Assembly (NCBI GenBank): GCA_905235805.1
Contig: CAJOMV010000016.1
Span: forward strand, 1-64,000
Length of the DNA stretch: 64,000 bases
From: an uncultured Ruminiclostridium sp.
GTDB lineage: Bacteria > Bacillota > Clostridia > Oscillospirales > Ruminococcaceae
Reading direction: 5' to 3'
Numbering within the stretch: the stretch's first letter is position 1; each line of letters starts with the position of its first letter. The notes under the pieces were generated by a model that was not told the origin of the DNA, made no database searches, and saw nothing but the letters and a program-made list of their open reading frames with translations. Shown in pieces: positions 36,175 to 46,966 of this stretch. The translations under genes were made by a program, and so were the position numbers.

Positions 36175-37191
36175 TTACATTGTCGAGCGCCTTATCAGCA
36201 TCTCAAACCCGAGTATCGTCTCGGCGGGAGCGTTTCTGCCCTCTATGATATCGAGCATCAGCGCCGCCGTGGTGGTGCCGAGCTCGCCCGCCTTGAATTT
36301 GAGGGCGGTTATGGGGGGCGAGTACATATCAAGGTAGAGGCTGTCGTAGAACGAGGCTATCCTAATATCCTGCGGAACGCTCTTGCCGAGGGAGGACAGC
36401 ACATTGACCACCGCCATGCAGATCATATCGTCGCCGCAGATAATGCAGCCGCAGTCCGCGCGCAGCAGCTCGTCCACCGTTCTCCGAAGCTGTATGTCGC
36501 TCTTCACGCCGAGGAACACGTTCTTTGCGGGGATAAGGGCGCCGGAGTTCTCAAAAGCCTTGGAGAAGCCCTCATAGCGGCTGCGGTTGACGGTCTGCTC
36601 CATGCCGCCGAGGATAAGTCCGATATCCGCGGGGCGGTTGTTCATCAGCAGGTATGCCGTGAGCTCGCAGCAGCCCTCCTTGTGTGCGCTGTCAACGCGT
36701 ACAGCGTCGGGCTCGGTGCTCTCACCTATCGTGACGTATGGCACGTTCTTCCCGGCTATCAGCTGCTCCATGCTCCCGTCCTGAAGCGGGCGGGTGATGA
36801 TGATGCCGTCCGCCTTGCGGCTTTCCAGCACTCTGCGGAGCTGTGACAGGTCGCTGCCCTCCGCGCCTATCACCACGGTATCGTAATTGCGCAGCGCGCA
36901 GCATTTCGAAATGCTCATGAGGCAGGTCTGGAAGAACGGAGCCTCCGTCCCGACATTGTCCATAGGCACGACCACGCCGATATTGTATGTCTTACTTTCC
37001 GAGAAGCTCTTGGCTATCATATTCGGAGAATAATTCAGTTCTTTTATGCAGTCGAGCACCCTTTGTCGGGTAGCCGCGCTCACTCGCCCTTTTCCCGATA
37101 TCGCGCGGGAGACTGTGGTCTTTGAGATACCGAGAGCCTTTGCGATATCCTCGAGCTGAGCTGTTTTGCCCTGCGCAGTGATCCTTGTCAT
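36175..37191 (-). CDS. LacI family transcriptional regulator
   Basis: 338 aa. Helix-turn-helix and hinge: LEDIAKALGISKTTVSRAISGKGRVS, with YSPNMIAKSF after it; then a periplasmic-binding-protein-like effector domain (YNIGVVVPMDN to the end). Probably represses the galactan locus and is released by galactose or an oligosaccharide. A GCAANCGNTTGC operator overlaps the start of transcription of the GH53 gene. Encoded inside the operon, so it may regulate itself. Confidence 0.92.
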   Translation of the reverse strand: MTRITAQGKTAQLEDIAKALGISKTTVSRAISGKGRVSAATRQRVLDCIKELNYSPNMIAKSFSESKTYNIGVVVPMDNVGTEAPFFQTCLMSISKCCALRNYDTVVIGAEGSDLSQLRRVLESRKADGIIITRPLQDGSMEQLIAGKNVPYVTIGESTEPDAVRVDSAHKEGCCELTAYLLMNNRPADIGLILGGMEQTVNRSRYEGFSKAFENSGALIPAKNVFLGVKSDIQLRRTVDELLRADCGCIICGDDMICMAVVNVLSSLGKSVPQDIRIASFYDSLYLDMYSPPITALKFKAGELGTTTAALMLDIIEGRNAPAETILGFEMLIRRSTM

Positions 37192-37209
37192 TTTTTCCTT
37201 TTCAGTTGA

Positions 37210-38427
37210 TTATTTCTTGCTTTTCTTATCCTTTTTCTTTTTCTTGTCAAACTCGTCGGCATCAACGGCAGTCTCCGCCTTTTTCGGCACGGGAACCGCG
37301 TTTTCGACTGCGAGATTTCTGCCGTCCTCGGGGTCGAAGATGTTGACGGTGCGCTCACGGAGAGTGAAGGAGAACGTCTTGCGCTTTATCAGATCAAGCT
37401 GCTCCTCGTCGCTCATATCCGCGATCTGCACGCGCAGTATCACGTCCTTGCCCTCCGCGCTTGCCGCGTGGATATGTATTTCGCTGCCCATCATTTCCGT
37501 TACCTTTATCTCGGCGGCGATAGAGTTTGCTGTACCGTCCGCGCAGAGAATGAGGTTTTCCGGGCGAACACCGAGCGTCACCTTTTCCGGGACGCTGCCC
37601 CTCTTTGCGAGGGCGTCGTTGATATGCTGCGGGAGCTCTATCCTCGCGTTCTCGACTGTCGCGTAGTACTTCCCGCCGTCCTTTTTGAGCTGCGCGTCGA
37701 AGAAATTCATCTGCGGCGTGCCGATAAAGCCCGCGACGAACAGGTTAGCCGGGTGGTTGAACAGCTCCTGCGGAGTGCCGACCTGCATCACATAGCCGTC
37801 CTTCATTATGACTATGCGGTCGCCGAGGGTCATAGCCTCCGTCTGGTCATGGGTCACATATACGAAGGTGGTCTGTATCTTCTCGCGCAGCAGGATTATC
37901 TCCGCGCGCATCTGATTACGGAGCTTAGCGTCGAGGTTGGAGAGCGGTTCGTCCATGAGGAACACCTTCGGTATTCTCACGATAGCGCGTCCGATAGCCA
38001 CACGCTGTCTCTGACCGCCGGAGAGCTGCTTCGGCTTGCGCCCGAGAAGCTCTGTGATACCGAGTATCTCCGCCGCTTCAACGACCTTCTGGTGTATCTC
38101 GTCATTCGGCAGTCTGCGAAGCCGCAGACCGAACGCGATATTTTCATACACGCTCATGTGCGGATAAAGGGCATAGTTCTGGAATACCATAGCTATATCC
38201 CTGTCCTTGGGCTCCATATCGTTGACGACATTCTCGCCTATCATTATCTCGCCGCCGCTTATATCCTCCAGTCCCGCGATCATACGCAGGGTGGTGGATT
38301 TTCCGCAGCCCGAGGGACCTACGAGCACTATGAATTCCTTGTCCTTTATCTCGAGGTTGAAGTCATGCACGGCAACGAAGCCGTTTTCATACTGTTTCTT
38401 TACGTTTCTGAGTTTTACCTCTGCCAT
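37210..38427 (-). CDS. Sugar ABC transporter ATP-binding protein (MsmX/UgpC type)
   Basis: 405 aa. Walker A GPSGCGKST, signature LSGGQRQRVAIGRA, Walker B VFLMDEPLSNLD, switch His in VTHDQTEA, then MOP/TOBE domains (about 240-375). An odd Lys-rich tail ends the protein. It energises the permease pair encoded upstream; such ATPases often serve several importers. Confidence 0.93.
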   Translation of the reverse strand: MAEVKLRNVKKQYENGFVAVHDFNLEIKDKEFIVLVGPSGCGKSTTLRMIAGLEDISGGEIMIGENVVNDMEPKDRDIAMVFQNYALYPHMSVYENIAFGLRLRRLPNDEIHQKVVEAAEILGITELLGRKPKQLSGGQRQRVAIGRAIVRIPKVFLMDEPLSNLDAKLRNQMRAEIILLREKIQTTFVYVTHDQTEAMTLGDRIVIMKDGYVMQVGTPQELFNHPANLFVAGFIGTPQMNFFDAQLKKDGGKYYATVENARIELPQHINDALAKRGSVPEKVTLGVRPENLILCADGTANSIAAEIKVTEMMGSEIHIHAASAEGKDVILRVQIADMSDEEQLDLIKRKTFSFTLRERTVNIFDPEDGRNLAVENAVPVPKKAETAVDADEFDKKKKKDKKSKK

Positions 38428-38467
38428 AATATGCTGCTCCCTTATATCAATTCATTCAAGCTGTTGC

Positions 38468-39331
38468 TTAACCCTTTACGGCACCGCCGGTAACGCCCTC
38501 GACGTAGTACTTCTGGAGGGACATGAACAGTGCGGTTATGGGTATGGAAACGAGCAGACCGCCCGCGCAGAATATCGTGAAGTAGTTGCTTATGTGCTCC
38601 TTATCGAGCCATTTGTACAAGCCGACGGCGACGTTGTACGCCTCCTCGTGTCCGAAGGTTATCAGCGACGCGTACATGAAGTCTCCCCACGGAGCTATGA
38701 ACGCCATCATTATCGTGTAGATGATTATCGGCTTTGCCATAGGCATGATTATGCGGAAGAACACTCTCGCTCTCGAAGCGCCGTCGATACGCGCAGCCTC
38801 GTCCAGCGACTTCGGTATGGTGTCGAAGAAGCCCTTCGCGATGTAGTAGCCCATTCCGGAGCTTGCGGCATAGATGAGGATAAGTCCCGGCACCGCGTTC
38901 TCGCTGGTGAGACCGAACAGCTTCAGAATGAAGTAGGTCGCGATCATCGAGAGAAATCCGGGGAACATTCCGAGCACGAGCATGAGGTTCATTATCAGCT
39001 TGCGCCCTTTAAATCTCATTCTCGACAGCGCGTAGGCAACGCACAGCACGATGACTGTCTGGAGTACCGCGTTGAACAGCGCGATTATAAGGGTATTGAG
39101 GTACCAATGCCCGAAATTTGTCTTCTCAAAGAGGAATATGAAGTTGTCGAAGGTCCACTGCTTGGGTATCACATACGTTACCATAGATGTGGACTCACCG
39201 CGGAATGCCTGGAATATCAGGTAAATGAACGGTATCAGCCATATAACGCACAGCAGCGTAAGGAATATGTATATGATGATACGGACAGTGCGCTCCTTGC
39301 CGGATTTGCTGGTGTATTTCTTCTTGCTCAC
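38468..39331 (-). CDS. Carbohydrate ABC transporter permease (MalG type)
   Basis: 287 aa, six membrane segments. The EAA loop that contacts the ATPase reads KSLDEAARIDGASRARVFFRIIMP. Starts within the last bases of the malF-type gene (4-base overlap), so both permeases are made together. RBS is inside the upstream gene. Confidence 0.92.
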   Translation of the reverse strand: MSKKKYTSKSGKERTVRIIIYIFLTLLCVIWLIPFIYLIFQAFRGESTSMVTYVIPKQWTFDNFIFLFEKTNFGHWYLNTLIIALFNAVLQTVIVLCVAYALSRMRFKGRKLIMNLMLVLGMFPGFLSMIATYFILKLFGLTSENAVPGLILIYAASSGMGYYIAKGFFDTIPKSLDEAARIDGASRARVFFRIIMPMAKPIIIYTIMMAFIAPWGDFMYASLITFGHEEAYNVAVGLYKWLDKEHISNYFTIFCAGGLLVSIPITALFMSLQKYYVEGVTGGAVKG

Positions 39332-40845
39332 TGGAAATCCTCCTCATTCTTCATGGCGGGAGATACGTTATAGACGATGAGCGAGATGACCGCCACGACA
39401 ACGAATACGAGTATACCGATAACGGCGGCGATCTTGTAGTCGTTGTTGGTTATCGTCAGCGTATAGAGCCATGTGATAAGCAGATCCGTACCGCCTGCGC
39501 CGCCCTGATAGTCCATGGTCTTGGGCGCGCCCGCGGTCAGCAGGTAGATGACGTTGAAGTTGTTGATATTTGCCGTGAAGCTTGTCAGCAGGTAGGGTCC
39601 CGTAACGAACAGCATATACGGCAGGGTTATCTTGGTGAACTGCTTCATTCCCGAAGCGCCGTCTATCTTGGCGCTCTCGTAGAGGTCGGCGGGGATATTC
39701 ATGAGTACGCCGGTAGCGATCAGCATAAGGTAGGGGATACCGACCCACAGGTTGACGACGAGCACCATTATCCTCGCCATATCCTGCGTTGTCCAGAAGC
39801 CTATGGCTTCACTTATCCAGTGCAGCTGATCCTTCAGCAGTCCGTTGACGATACCCTCGGTAGCGAACATCTTCGATACCAGCAGCAGCGAAACGAACTG
39901 CGGCACGGCGATAGTCATGACGAGTATAGTGCGGAATACTTTCTTGAACTTGATACCCTTGCGGTTTATGCAGATAGCGACGAACATACCGAGGAAGTAG
40001 TTGGAGAATGTCGCCACAAGTGCCCATATCAGCGTCCAGATCAGTATCTCGCGGAAGGTATATGCGAACTTGTCGTTGCCGGAAGCGTCGGTCGCGAGAA
40101 TGGTCTGGAAGTTTTCGAGACCTACCCAGCCGAACAGCTTGTCGGGCGGCAAATGCGAGTAGTCGTAGTTCGTGAACGCAATAAGTATCATGAAGAAGAT
40201 AGGAAGGACGGTGAATATCGTGATACCCAGCAGCGGCACGGCAAGCAGGGTCTTGTAGTACTGCTCATCAGCCAGCGACTTGATGTCGTTCTTGAAGGAC
40301 TTCGGACGAACGCCCTTCTCGATGAGCTTCTGCGCGGTGTAGTTCTGCCGAATGTTGATGACCCATGTGATGATGAAGCCTACGATTATGAATATGGTCA
40401 GAACGCCGTACAGCAGTATCTTCAAGCTGTTGTCCTTGTATGTGACGACCTCGAGCCCGTAGTCGTTGAGCGTCTTAACGGTAGCCTCCGTGCCGAGATC
40501 CTTCAGTCCATAGAGGTACCCTCCTCCCATAGAAGCCATGAACCATATAAACAGCGCTTCCATAGCAAGGAAGAGTATGCCCCTGCCTATCTGGCGGCGG
40601 AAGAACTGCCCGAAGCCCATAATGATGAACGACAGCTTCGTCTTCCAGTCCCCGTCCGCGAAAATGTGACCTATCCCCGCGAAGAACCTCCCCACGGCAC
40701 ATATACCCTTCCATATCCCCAGCGGGATCTTTTTCAGAAAGTTCAGTATATTGCCGGGCAGCCTCACAAAGAATTGCCCCACATTATACAGCTTCCGCTT
40801 CATCGGCGGCAGCCCGAGATATTCGAGTTCCGTCAGCTTGCTCAT
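39328..40845 (-). CDS. Carbohydrate ABC transporter permease (MalF type)
   Basis: 505 aa, longer than usual. A cytoplasmic basic start and two extra hydrophobic segments (about 70-105 and 140-165) precede the standard permease core. The EAA loop reads ADLYESAKIDGASGMKQFTKITLP. The best fit is a maltose/galacto-oligosaccharide-type permease, given its neighbours. Confidence 0.9.
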   Translation of the reverse strand: MSKLTELEYLGLPPMKRKLYNVGQFFVRLPGNILNFLKKIPLGIWKGICAVGRFFAGIGHIFADGDWKTKLSFIIMGFGQFFRRQIGRGILFLAMEALFIWFMASMGGGYLYGLKDLGTEATVKTLNDYGLEVVTYKDNSLKILLYGVLTIFIIVGFIITWVINIRQNYTAQKLIEKGVRPKSFKNDIKSLADEQYYKTLLAVPLLGITIFTVLPIFFMILIAFTNYDYSHLPPDKLFGWVGLENFQTILATDASGNDKFAYTFREILIWTLIWALVATFSNYFLGMFVAICINRKGIKFKKVFRTILVMTIAVPQFVSLLLVSKMFATEGIVNGLLKDQLHWISEAIGFWTTQDMARIMVLVVNLWVGIPYLMLIATGVLMNIPADLYESAKIDGASGMKQFTKITLPYMLFVTGPYLLTSFTANINNFNVIYLLTAGAPKTMDYQGGAGGTDLLITWLYTLTITNNDYKIAAVIGILVFVVVAVISLIVYNVSPAMKNEEDFQ

Positions 40846-40886
40846 ACATCACTCTTCCTTCCATTTTCCGGCGCTTGCGCGCTTTT

Positions 40887-40976
40887 AGTCGCTTACGCTT
40901 GAGTCTTGGGGGAAAACTTTTTGAAAAAAGTTTTCCCCCAAACCCCTTTTCAAAAACTTTTTATTAGCTTCGCGCT
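40887..40976 (+). repeat. Repeat A, uninterrupted copy
   Basis: AGTCGCTTACGCTTGAG, a perfect 17-bp hairpin TTGGGGGAAAACTTTTT/AAAAAGTTTTCCCCCAA (40906-40941), AACCCC, and the tail AAACTTTTTATTAGCTTCGCG. It sits inside the galactan operon between the binding-protein gene and the permease genes. Confidence 0.75.
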
Positions 40977-41010
40977 TTTCGGGAGAGCTTTCCGCCGCTC
41001 CTGAAATGAT

Positions 41011-41093
41011 CTGCCGTTGCCGCAGTGTATTACTCTGAACGTTCCGGAGCAATACATTCCGAAAACGGCAGGTCGGGGCAGTTTCCCGCCCCG
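41011..41093 (-). other. Nested inverted repeats after the binding-protein gene
   Basis: CTGCCGTT/AACGGCAG (41011-41018, 41064-41071) enclose TGTATT/AATACA (41026-41031, 41051-41056); a second hairpin CGGGGC/GCCCCG lies at 41074-41093. There is no U-tract. Its position just after the solute-binding-protein stop is typical of structures that stabilise that mRNA and cut read-through into the permease genes. Confidence 0.55.
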
Positions 41094-41116
41094 CTTACCT
41101 TGCCGTGAAAAAGTGC

Positions 41117-42487
41117 TTACTTTGCAGCCTTGATGGAGTCTTCGAGATCCTTGAGAGCCGCTGTCAGTGTAGCGTCGTCAGCGTCAGCATACTTGCCGCT
41201 GTTGATGTCTGTACCGAACGCTGTGGTGAGATCCCAGTAAGCACCGGGGTACTGACCCTGACCGGGGCAGAATGCGAGCTGCTCTGCGAGAGCTGCGAGA
41301 GCCTCGTTAGCCTGCACTGCGTCGGACTTCTGAGCGTTCAGGTTGGACGGACCCCAGCCCTTTTCGGTGAATCTTGTCATCTGCATTTCCTCGGAGGTGA
41401 TGTAGTCAGCTACGAGGTGGCAGAATGTGAGCTTGTCGGAATCTGTCTGGGGCTTAACGCCTACGAGCTTGAAGCCGCCGAAGCCGCTCATCTGATAGGT
41501 CTGACCGTCAACTGTGAAGGTAGGCATCTTGGCTGCGCCGAAGTTGTCGCCGAGGTAGCCCTTGACTGTAGCATAGTCCCATGTACCGGATACGAGTGCG
41601 CCTGCTGTGCCGCCCTCGGGGTTGAAGAGCGCTGCCGCACCGTCGGGAGTCTGCTCATAGCCCTTGCCCTTGTACTTAGCCATTTCAACCATAGCCTTCA
41701 TGGCAGCAAGACCCTTGTCGCTGCTGTAATCGCATGTGCAGCCTGTTACGAGACCCTCTGTGTCGTAGTCATAGTAGCACTGTGCGCCTGTACCGAAGAA
41801 GAACGCAACGTCATACCAGCCGGACTGGATATCCATGTAGAAGTTCTTGCCCGCTGCCGCGCACTGGTCGATAACGCCCTGGAGTGTGGAGGGGTCGGTA
41901 ACTACGGACTTGTCATAGTAGAGGAAGTAGCCGTTATCGGAAGTCTCCGGGTAAGCGTAAACGTCGCCGTTCAGTGTGACCGCGCCCACGGAGCCCGCGT
42001 CGTTGTTCTCGGTAACGTGTGTGAGGAATACTCCGCCGGGCTTGGAAAGAGCTCCGGCAGCAACAAGTCTTGCGAGCTGGTCCTGTGCAAAGCCGAATAC
42101 ATCAGCGCCTGCCTCAACGTCTGTGAGCATCTGTGTTGTAGCGTCGCCCTCGCCCATAGCCGATACGGTGATGCTGTACTTGCCGTTCCAGTCAGCCTGA
42201 CCTGCCAGCCAGCTGTCGAGATTGGACTGTGTCAGCTCAACGACCTCCTCCGGTGCCCAGACTGTGATAGTCTGCTTGTCGCCGGAAGCTGTGTTGTCGG
42301 CAGCAGCCGCGGGAGCAGCGGTAGTTGTCTCTGCCGCAGCGTCAGCAGCCTTGTTTTCCGCCGCGGCTGTAGCAGCTGTTGTCGTGGTGTCGGCGGAAGA
42401 GCTGCCGCTGTTGCTGCTGCAGGCGCCCGCTGTCGCGATGAGTGATAATGCGAGCATTATCGGAAGTGCTTTTTTCATTGTTTTCAT
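41117..42487 (-). CDS. Sugar ABC transporter substrate-binding lipoprotein
   Basis: 456 aa from ATG 42487 (AGGAGGAC upstream; the track start at 42490 is TTG). Lipoprotein signal with cleavage before Cys in SLIATAGAC, then an Ala/Thr-rich linker and a family-1-type binding protein: ITVWAPEEVVELTQ, MTRFTEKGWGPSN. It would capture galacto-oligosaccharides released by the GH53 enzyme encoded just upstream. Followed by stabilising hairpins. Confidence 0.92.
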   Translation of the reverse strand: MKTMKKALPIMLALSLIATAGACSSNSGSSSADTTTTAATAAAENKAADAAAETTTAAPAAAADNTASGDKQTITVWAPEEVVELTQSNLDSWLAGQADWNGKYSITVSAMGEGDATTQMLTDVEAGADVFGFAQDQLARLVAAGALSKPGGVFLTHVTENNDAGSVGAVTLNGDVYAYPETSDNGYFLYYDKSVVTDPSTLQGVIDQCAAAGKNFYMDIQSGWYDVAFFFGTGAQCYYDYDTEGLVTGCTCDYSSDKGLAAMKAMVEMAKYKGKGYEQTPDGAAALFNPEGGTAGALVSGTWDYATVKGYLGDNFGAAKMPTFTVDGQTYQMSGFGGFKLVGVKPQTDSDKLTFCHLVADYITSEEMQMTRFTEKGWGPSNLNAQKSDAVQANEALAALAEQLAFCPGQGQYPGAYWDLTTAFGTDINSGKYADADDATLTAALKDLEDSIKAAK

Positions 42488-42531
42488 CAAATTTGTCCTC
42501 CTGATTTGATTTTTTACTTTCTGATCTTATA

Positions 42532-42561
42532 TATCGAACGGTATCTCCAAACCGTTTGATA
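42532..42561 (-). other. Intercistronic hairpin between GH53 and binding-protein genes
   Basis: ATCGAACGGT and AACCGTTTGAT form an imperfect inverted repeat around a 7-base loop. It also contains an AACCGTTT core like a LacI-type half-site. Read-through attenuation, mRNA processing or a second operator are all possible. Confidence 0.4.
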
Positions 42562-42563
42562 AC

Positions 42564-44633
<2,070 letters not shown>

Positions 44634-44674
44634 TTATCTCCCGTAGGTCGTTACATACGCTTTTTCGCAAACGC

Positions 44675-44686
44675 GCAATCGGTTGC
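44675..44686. promoter_or_regulatory. LacI-type operator of the galactan operon
   Basis: GCAATCGGTTGC fits GCAA-N-CG-N-TTGC, a symmetric operator with central CG as bound by LacI-family proteins. It covers about +4 to +15 relative to the promoter at 44697-44725, an ideal place for repression. A looser AACCGGTT lies at 44872-44879. Confidence 0.6.
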
Positions 44687-44696
44687 TCACAAACTT

Positions 44697-44725
44697 ATGA
44701 TATCACAAACCTATTATTGTGTCAA
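44697..44725 (-). promoter_or_regulatory. Sigma-A promoter of the galactan operon
   Basis: On the minus strand TTGACA (44725-44720), 17-base spacer, TATCAT (44702-44697), about 70 bases before the GH53 start codon. Confidence 0.75.
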
Positions 44726-44902
44726 TCGACATTTTTTATAAATATCGTCAAAACTTTTTGGCTTATATCACCATATTATTATTGATTTACCGCACACCGG
44801 CATATAAAATGCGCAACACCGTTGCCCACTTTCTTATATTATATCACATTTTTTGCGCGATTTCAATTACAAACCGGTTACAATTTTATTACAAAACGGT
44901 AA
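44726..44902. other. AT-rich spacer between the galactan promoter and the paralogue-array terminator
   Basis: No gene is recognisable. The ORF at 44719 lacks a ribosome site and is read against the terminator. A possible additional operator half (AACCGGTT) lies at 44872. Confidence 0.5.
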
Positions 44903-44954
44903 CAAAAAAGCCCGGTCAGCAAAACGACATACTGTCGTTTTGCTGACCGGGCTT
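44903..44954 (-). terminator. Terminator of the three-paralogue operon
   Basis: A perfect 22-bp stem (AAGCCCGGTCAGCAAAACGACA and complement) with a 3-nt loop; the A-run at 44904-44909 is a U-tract on the minus strand. It ends 8 bases from the last gene's stop. Confidence 0.85.
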
Positions 44955-44961
44955 CTCATAT

Positions 44962-45969
44962 TCATATTTCAAGCTCTGAAAACTCCTCCGCTTTCTTGTC
45001 GGTCACCTTCGCAGCGATCACCGCCGTCATTGCGTCATAGCCCGCCTTGCCGCTGTCTGCGGGCTCAGCCGTGCCGGAAGCGCCTCCCTCGCGCTCCTCC
45101 TCCGCTTTCAGGTGCTCGGCGTACAGCTTCACAAGCGCCTCTATCATCGACTTGTAATCCTTGCCTCCGTCCTCTGCCCGGAGGCGCTCCCAGTTCATTG
45201 CGTACCACTCCATGCTGCCGCGGCGGTTGTTGTATTTTGCTTCGTACCGCTCGGTGCTGTACTTTGTGGAGCGCTCCGCAACTCCCTTCAGCAGCCGCTC
45301 GACGTTTATGCCGTTGTCGCCGTCCTCACGGAAATAGCTGTACCGGAGCACCGTGGCGATATCGTCCGCCATAGCCAGCGCGGTGTGGTAATCCATCATT
45401 TTCTGTTCCTCATACGGACACTGGACCCTTCCCTTGACCTGTGAGTAAGCCACTTCGCCGGTATCGGGGTCTATGGTGAACATATCGTAGTCCAGCGCGC
45501 AGGGTGCGCACCACTCGCCGCCCTCCCACCGGGAATAGCGGTCTATCTGCTGTTCAAGTGCCTGTCGGAGAGGGATCCCTTCTTCGAGAGACGTCCGTAT
45601 ATATCCGACAAACTCATCGAGCCCGCCCTCGGCTATCGGGACTTCCAGATACTTCCCCGATTTCTCCATTTCTACATGGGACATTATGATATCATGGAAC
45701 TTACTGCTGTATTCCTCGTCCGGGAGCTGCCCCAGCATAGTTATCGGCTGCTGCAGCTTATGCGCCGCCGACACGACATACATGGCTTCGAGCTCCGGGT
45801 CTATCGACAGGTCGTATTCCGCAGCCGCCATGAGTGAGTTCGCGCCCCTCACCTCGCTGTACGAGAACGCCGCCTGCAAAGCCATACCGAAATTCCCGCC
45901 GCTGCTGTCTGTGCGCGCAGCCGGGGTGTAGCCTGTGTTCAATGATGTGTTGAGTGTTACCGCGTCCAT
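44962..45969 (-). CDS. Unknown protein, paralogue 3 of a sigma-28-type array
   Basis: 335 aa from ATG 45969 (GGGAGGAAAC upstream; the track start is 5 codons too early). Unknown family, shared with the two genes before it: N-terminal block NFGMALQAAFSYSEVRGANS, VVSAAHKLQQ, FTIDPDTGEV, the best-conserved TALAMADDIATVLRYSYFRED and a tyrosine/aspartate-rich TERYEAKYNN. The Glu-rich C-terminal tail ends in AEEFSELEI. No signal peptide, membrane segment or known catalytic motif. Probably cytoplasmic or exported by the flagellar apparatus; the latter is inference from the promoter only. Confidence 0.8.
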   Translation of the reverse strand: MDAVTLNTSLNTGYTPAARTDSSGGNFGMALQAAFSYSEVRGANSLMAAAEYDLSIDPELEAMYVVSAAHKLQQPITMLGQLPDEEYSSKFHDIIMSHVEMEKSGKYLEVPIAEGGLDEFVGYIRTSLEEGIPLRQALEQQIDRYSRWEGGEWCAPCALDYDMFTIDPDTGEVAYSQVKGRVQCPYEEQKMMDYHTALAMADDIATVLRYSYFREDGDNGINVERLLKGVAERSTKYSTERYEAKYNNRRGSMEWYAMNWERLRAEDGGKDYKSMIEALVKLYAEHLKAEEEREGGASGTAEPADSGKAGYDAMTAVIAAKVTDKKAEEFSELEI

Positions 45970-45980
45970 GTTTCCTCCCG

Positions 45981-46955
45981 TCATACCGCCATTTCCGTTA
46001 TCCCGTCCGTGATGTTCATCGACAGTCTCGCGGCAATGCCGTCCGCTGTCAGAGGGGACTCTTCGATATTGTCCGGCGTTTCGTCCTCCCGCAGGTCAAG
46101 CCCCTCATCAACAAGCCCGCAGTGCTTATCTATCATATCGAGCAGGGTGTCCAGCGCGTCCTCGGCTTTTCTCTCCAGCATTTCAAAATAACTCTTCCAG
46201 GCGTCATTCTCATGTGCCTCGATCTCCGCGTCGTTCAGCGGAATAAACCGGTCGGTATTGTAGTTCATCTGCTTTATCTCGCCGAGTACGGCGTTGACTG
46301 CTGCCGGGTCATCGCTGTCCTGACGGAAGTATGTGTATCGCATGAAGGTAGCAAGGTCATCGGCTAACGCCAGTGTCGCGGTGATATCGAGGTCATGCTC
46401 CGCGGGTGTTGCGCCGCAGTATACCTGTCCCCGGCGCTGCCTTGTGGTAACGTGCTCGATATCGCCGGTCTCGGTATTGACCCACATCGAGTCACAGATG
46501 TTGATATCCACGAATTTCCCCACATGACCGGACGTGTATCTGCGGGACTGCTCCAGAAGCGCGTCCTTCAGCGACACACCGTTGCGCTGCGCCTCCGAGA
46601 GTCTGTCAAGCAGCTCCGGCAGCTCGTTCATGCCGACCGGGACATTCACATATTTGTCATCCGTGTAGAATTCCCGCTTATCGCCCGAAAGGTCGAGCTT
46701 CTCCTCCGCCTCCCAGTACGCGTCCACGCCCATAGCCTGACGGGTAGAGCGCGGGAGATGATATTGATGCGCGGAGACGTGGACATACATGCTCCTCAGG
46801 TCGGTGTCGCCGAGAGAGCCTACCGCCTTTTCTATGCCCTTCGGCGCGTACAGGCTCTGCAGGGCAATGCCGAAATCGGCTGTTTCTTTTGCCGGTGTTG
46901 TTCTGCGGTTTGCTGTAATATTCTGCGTTGTGCTGTTGATCGTTATTGTGTTCAT
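45981..46955 (-). CDS. Unknown protein, paralogue 2 of a sigma-28-type array
   Basis: 324 aa. The same blocks in order: DFGIALQSLYAPKG, YVHVSAHQYHL, WVNTETGDIEHV, ATLALADDLATFMRYTYFRQDSDDPAAVN and a C-terminus ending TDGITEMAV. It is the most divergent of the three: the block YSEVRG is replaced and the middle contains its own Cys. RBS GGGAGGAAAT. Eleven bases separate it from both neighbours, so the three are one operon. Confidence 0.8.
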   Translation of the reverse strand: MNTITINSTTQNITANRRTTPAKETADFGIALQSLYAPKGIEKAVGSLGDTDLRSMYVHVSAHQYHLPRSTRQAMGVDAYWEAEEKLDLSGDKREFYTDDKYVNVPVGMNELPELLDRLSEAQRNGVSLKDALLEQSRRYTSGHVGKFVDINICDSMWVNTETGDIEHVTTRQRRGQVYCGATPAEHDLDITATLALADDLATFMRYTYFRQDSDDPAAVNAVLGEIKQMNYNTDRFIPLNDAEIEAHENDAWKSYFEMLERKAEDALDTLLDMIDKHCGLVDEGLDLREDETPDNIEESPLTADGIAARLSMNITDGITEMAV

Positions 46956-46966
46956 ATTTCCTCCCG

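Noticed and set aside
41011-41071. Inverted repeats as a second LacI operator
   Set aside because: They lie downstream of the binding-protein gene, away from any promoter, and lack the central-CG operator form.
44719-44946. 75-aa plus-strand ORF
   Set aside because: It lies in the AT-rich promoter and terminator region, without an RBS and ending inside the terminator stem.
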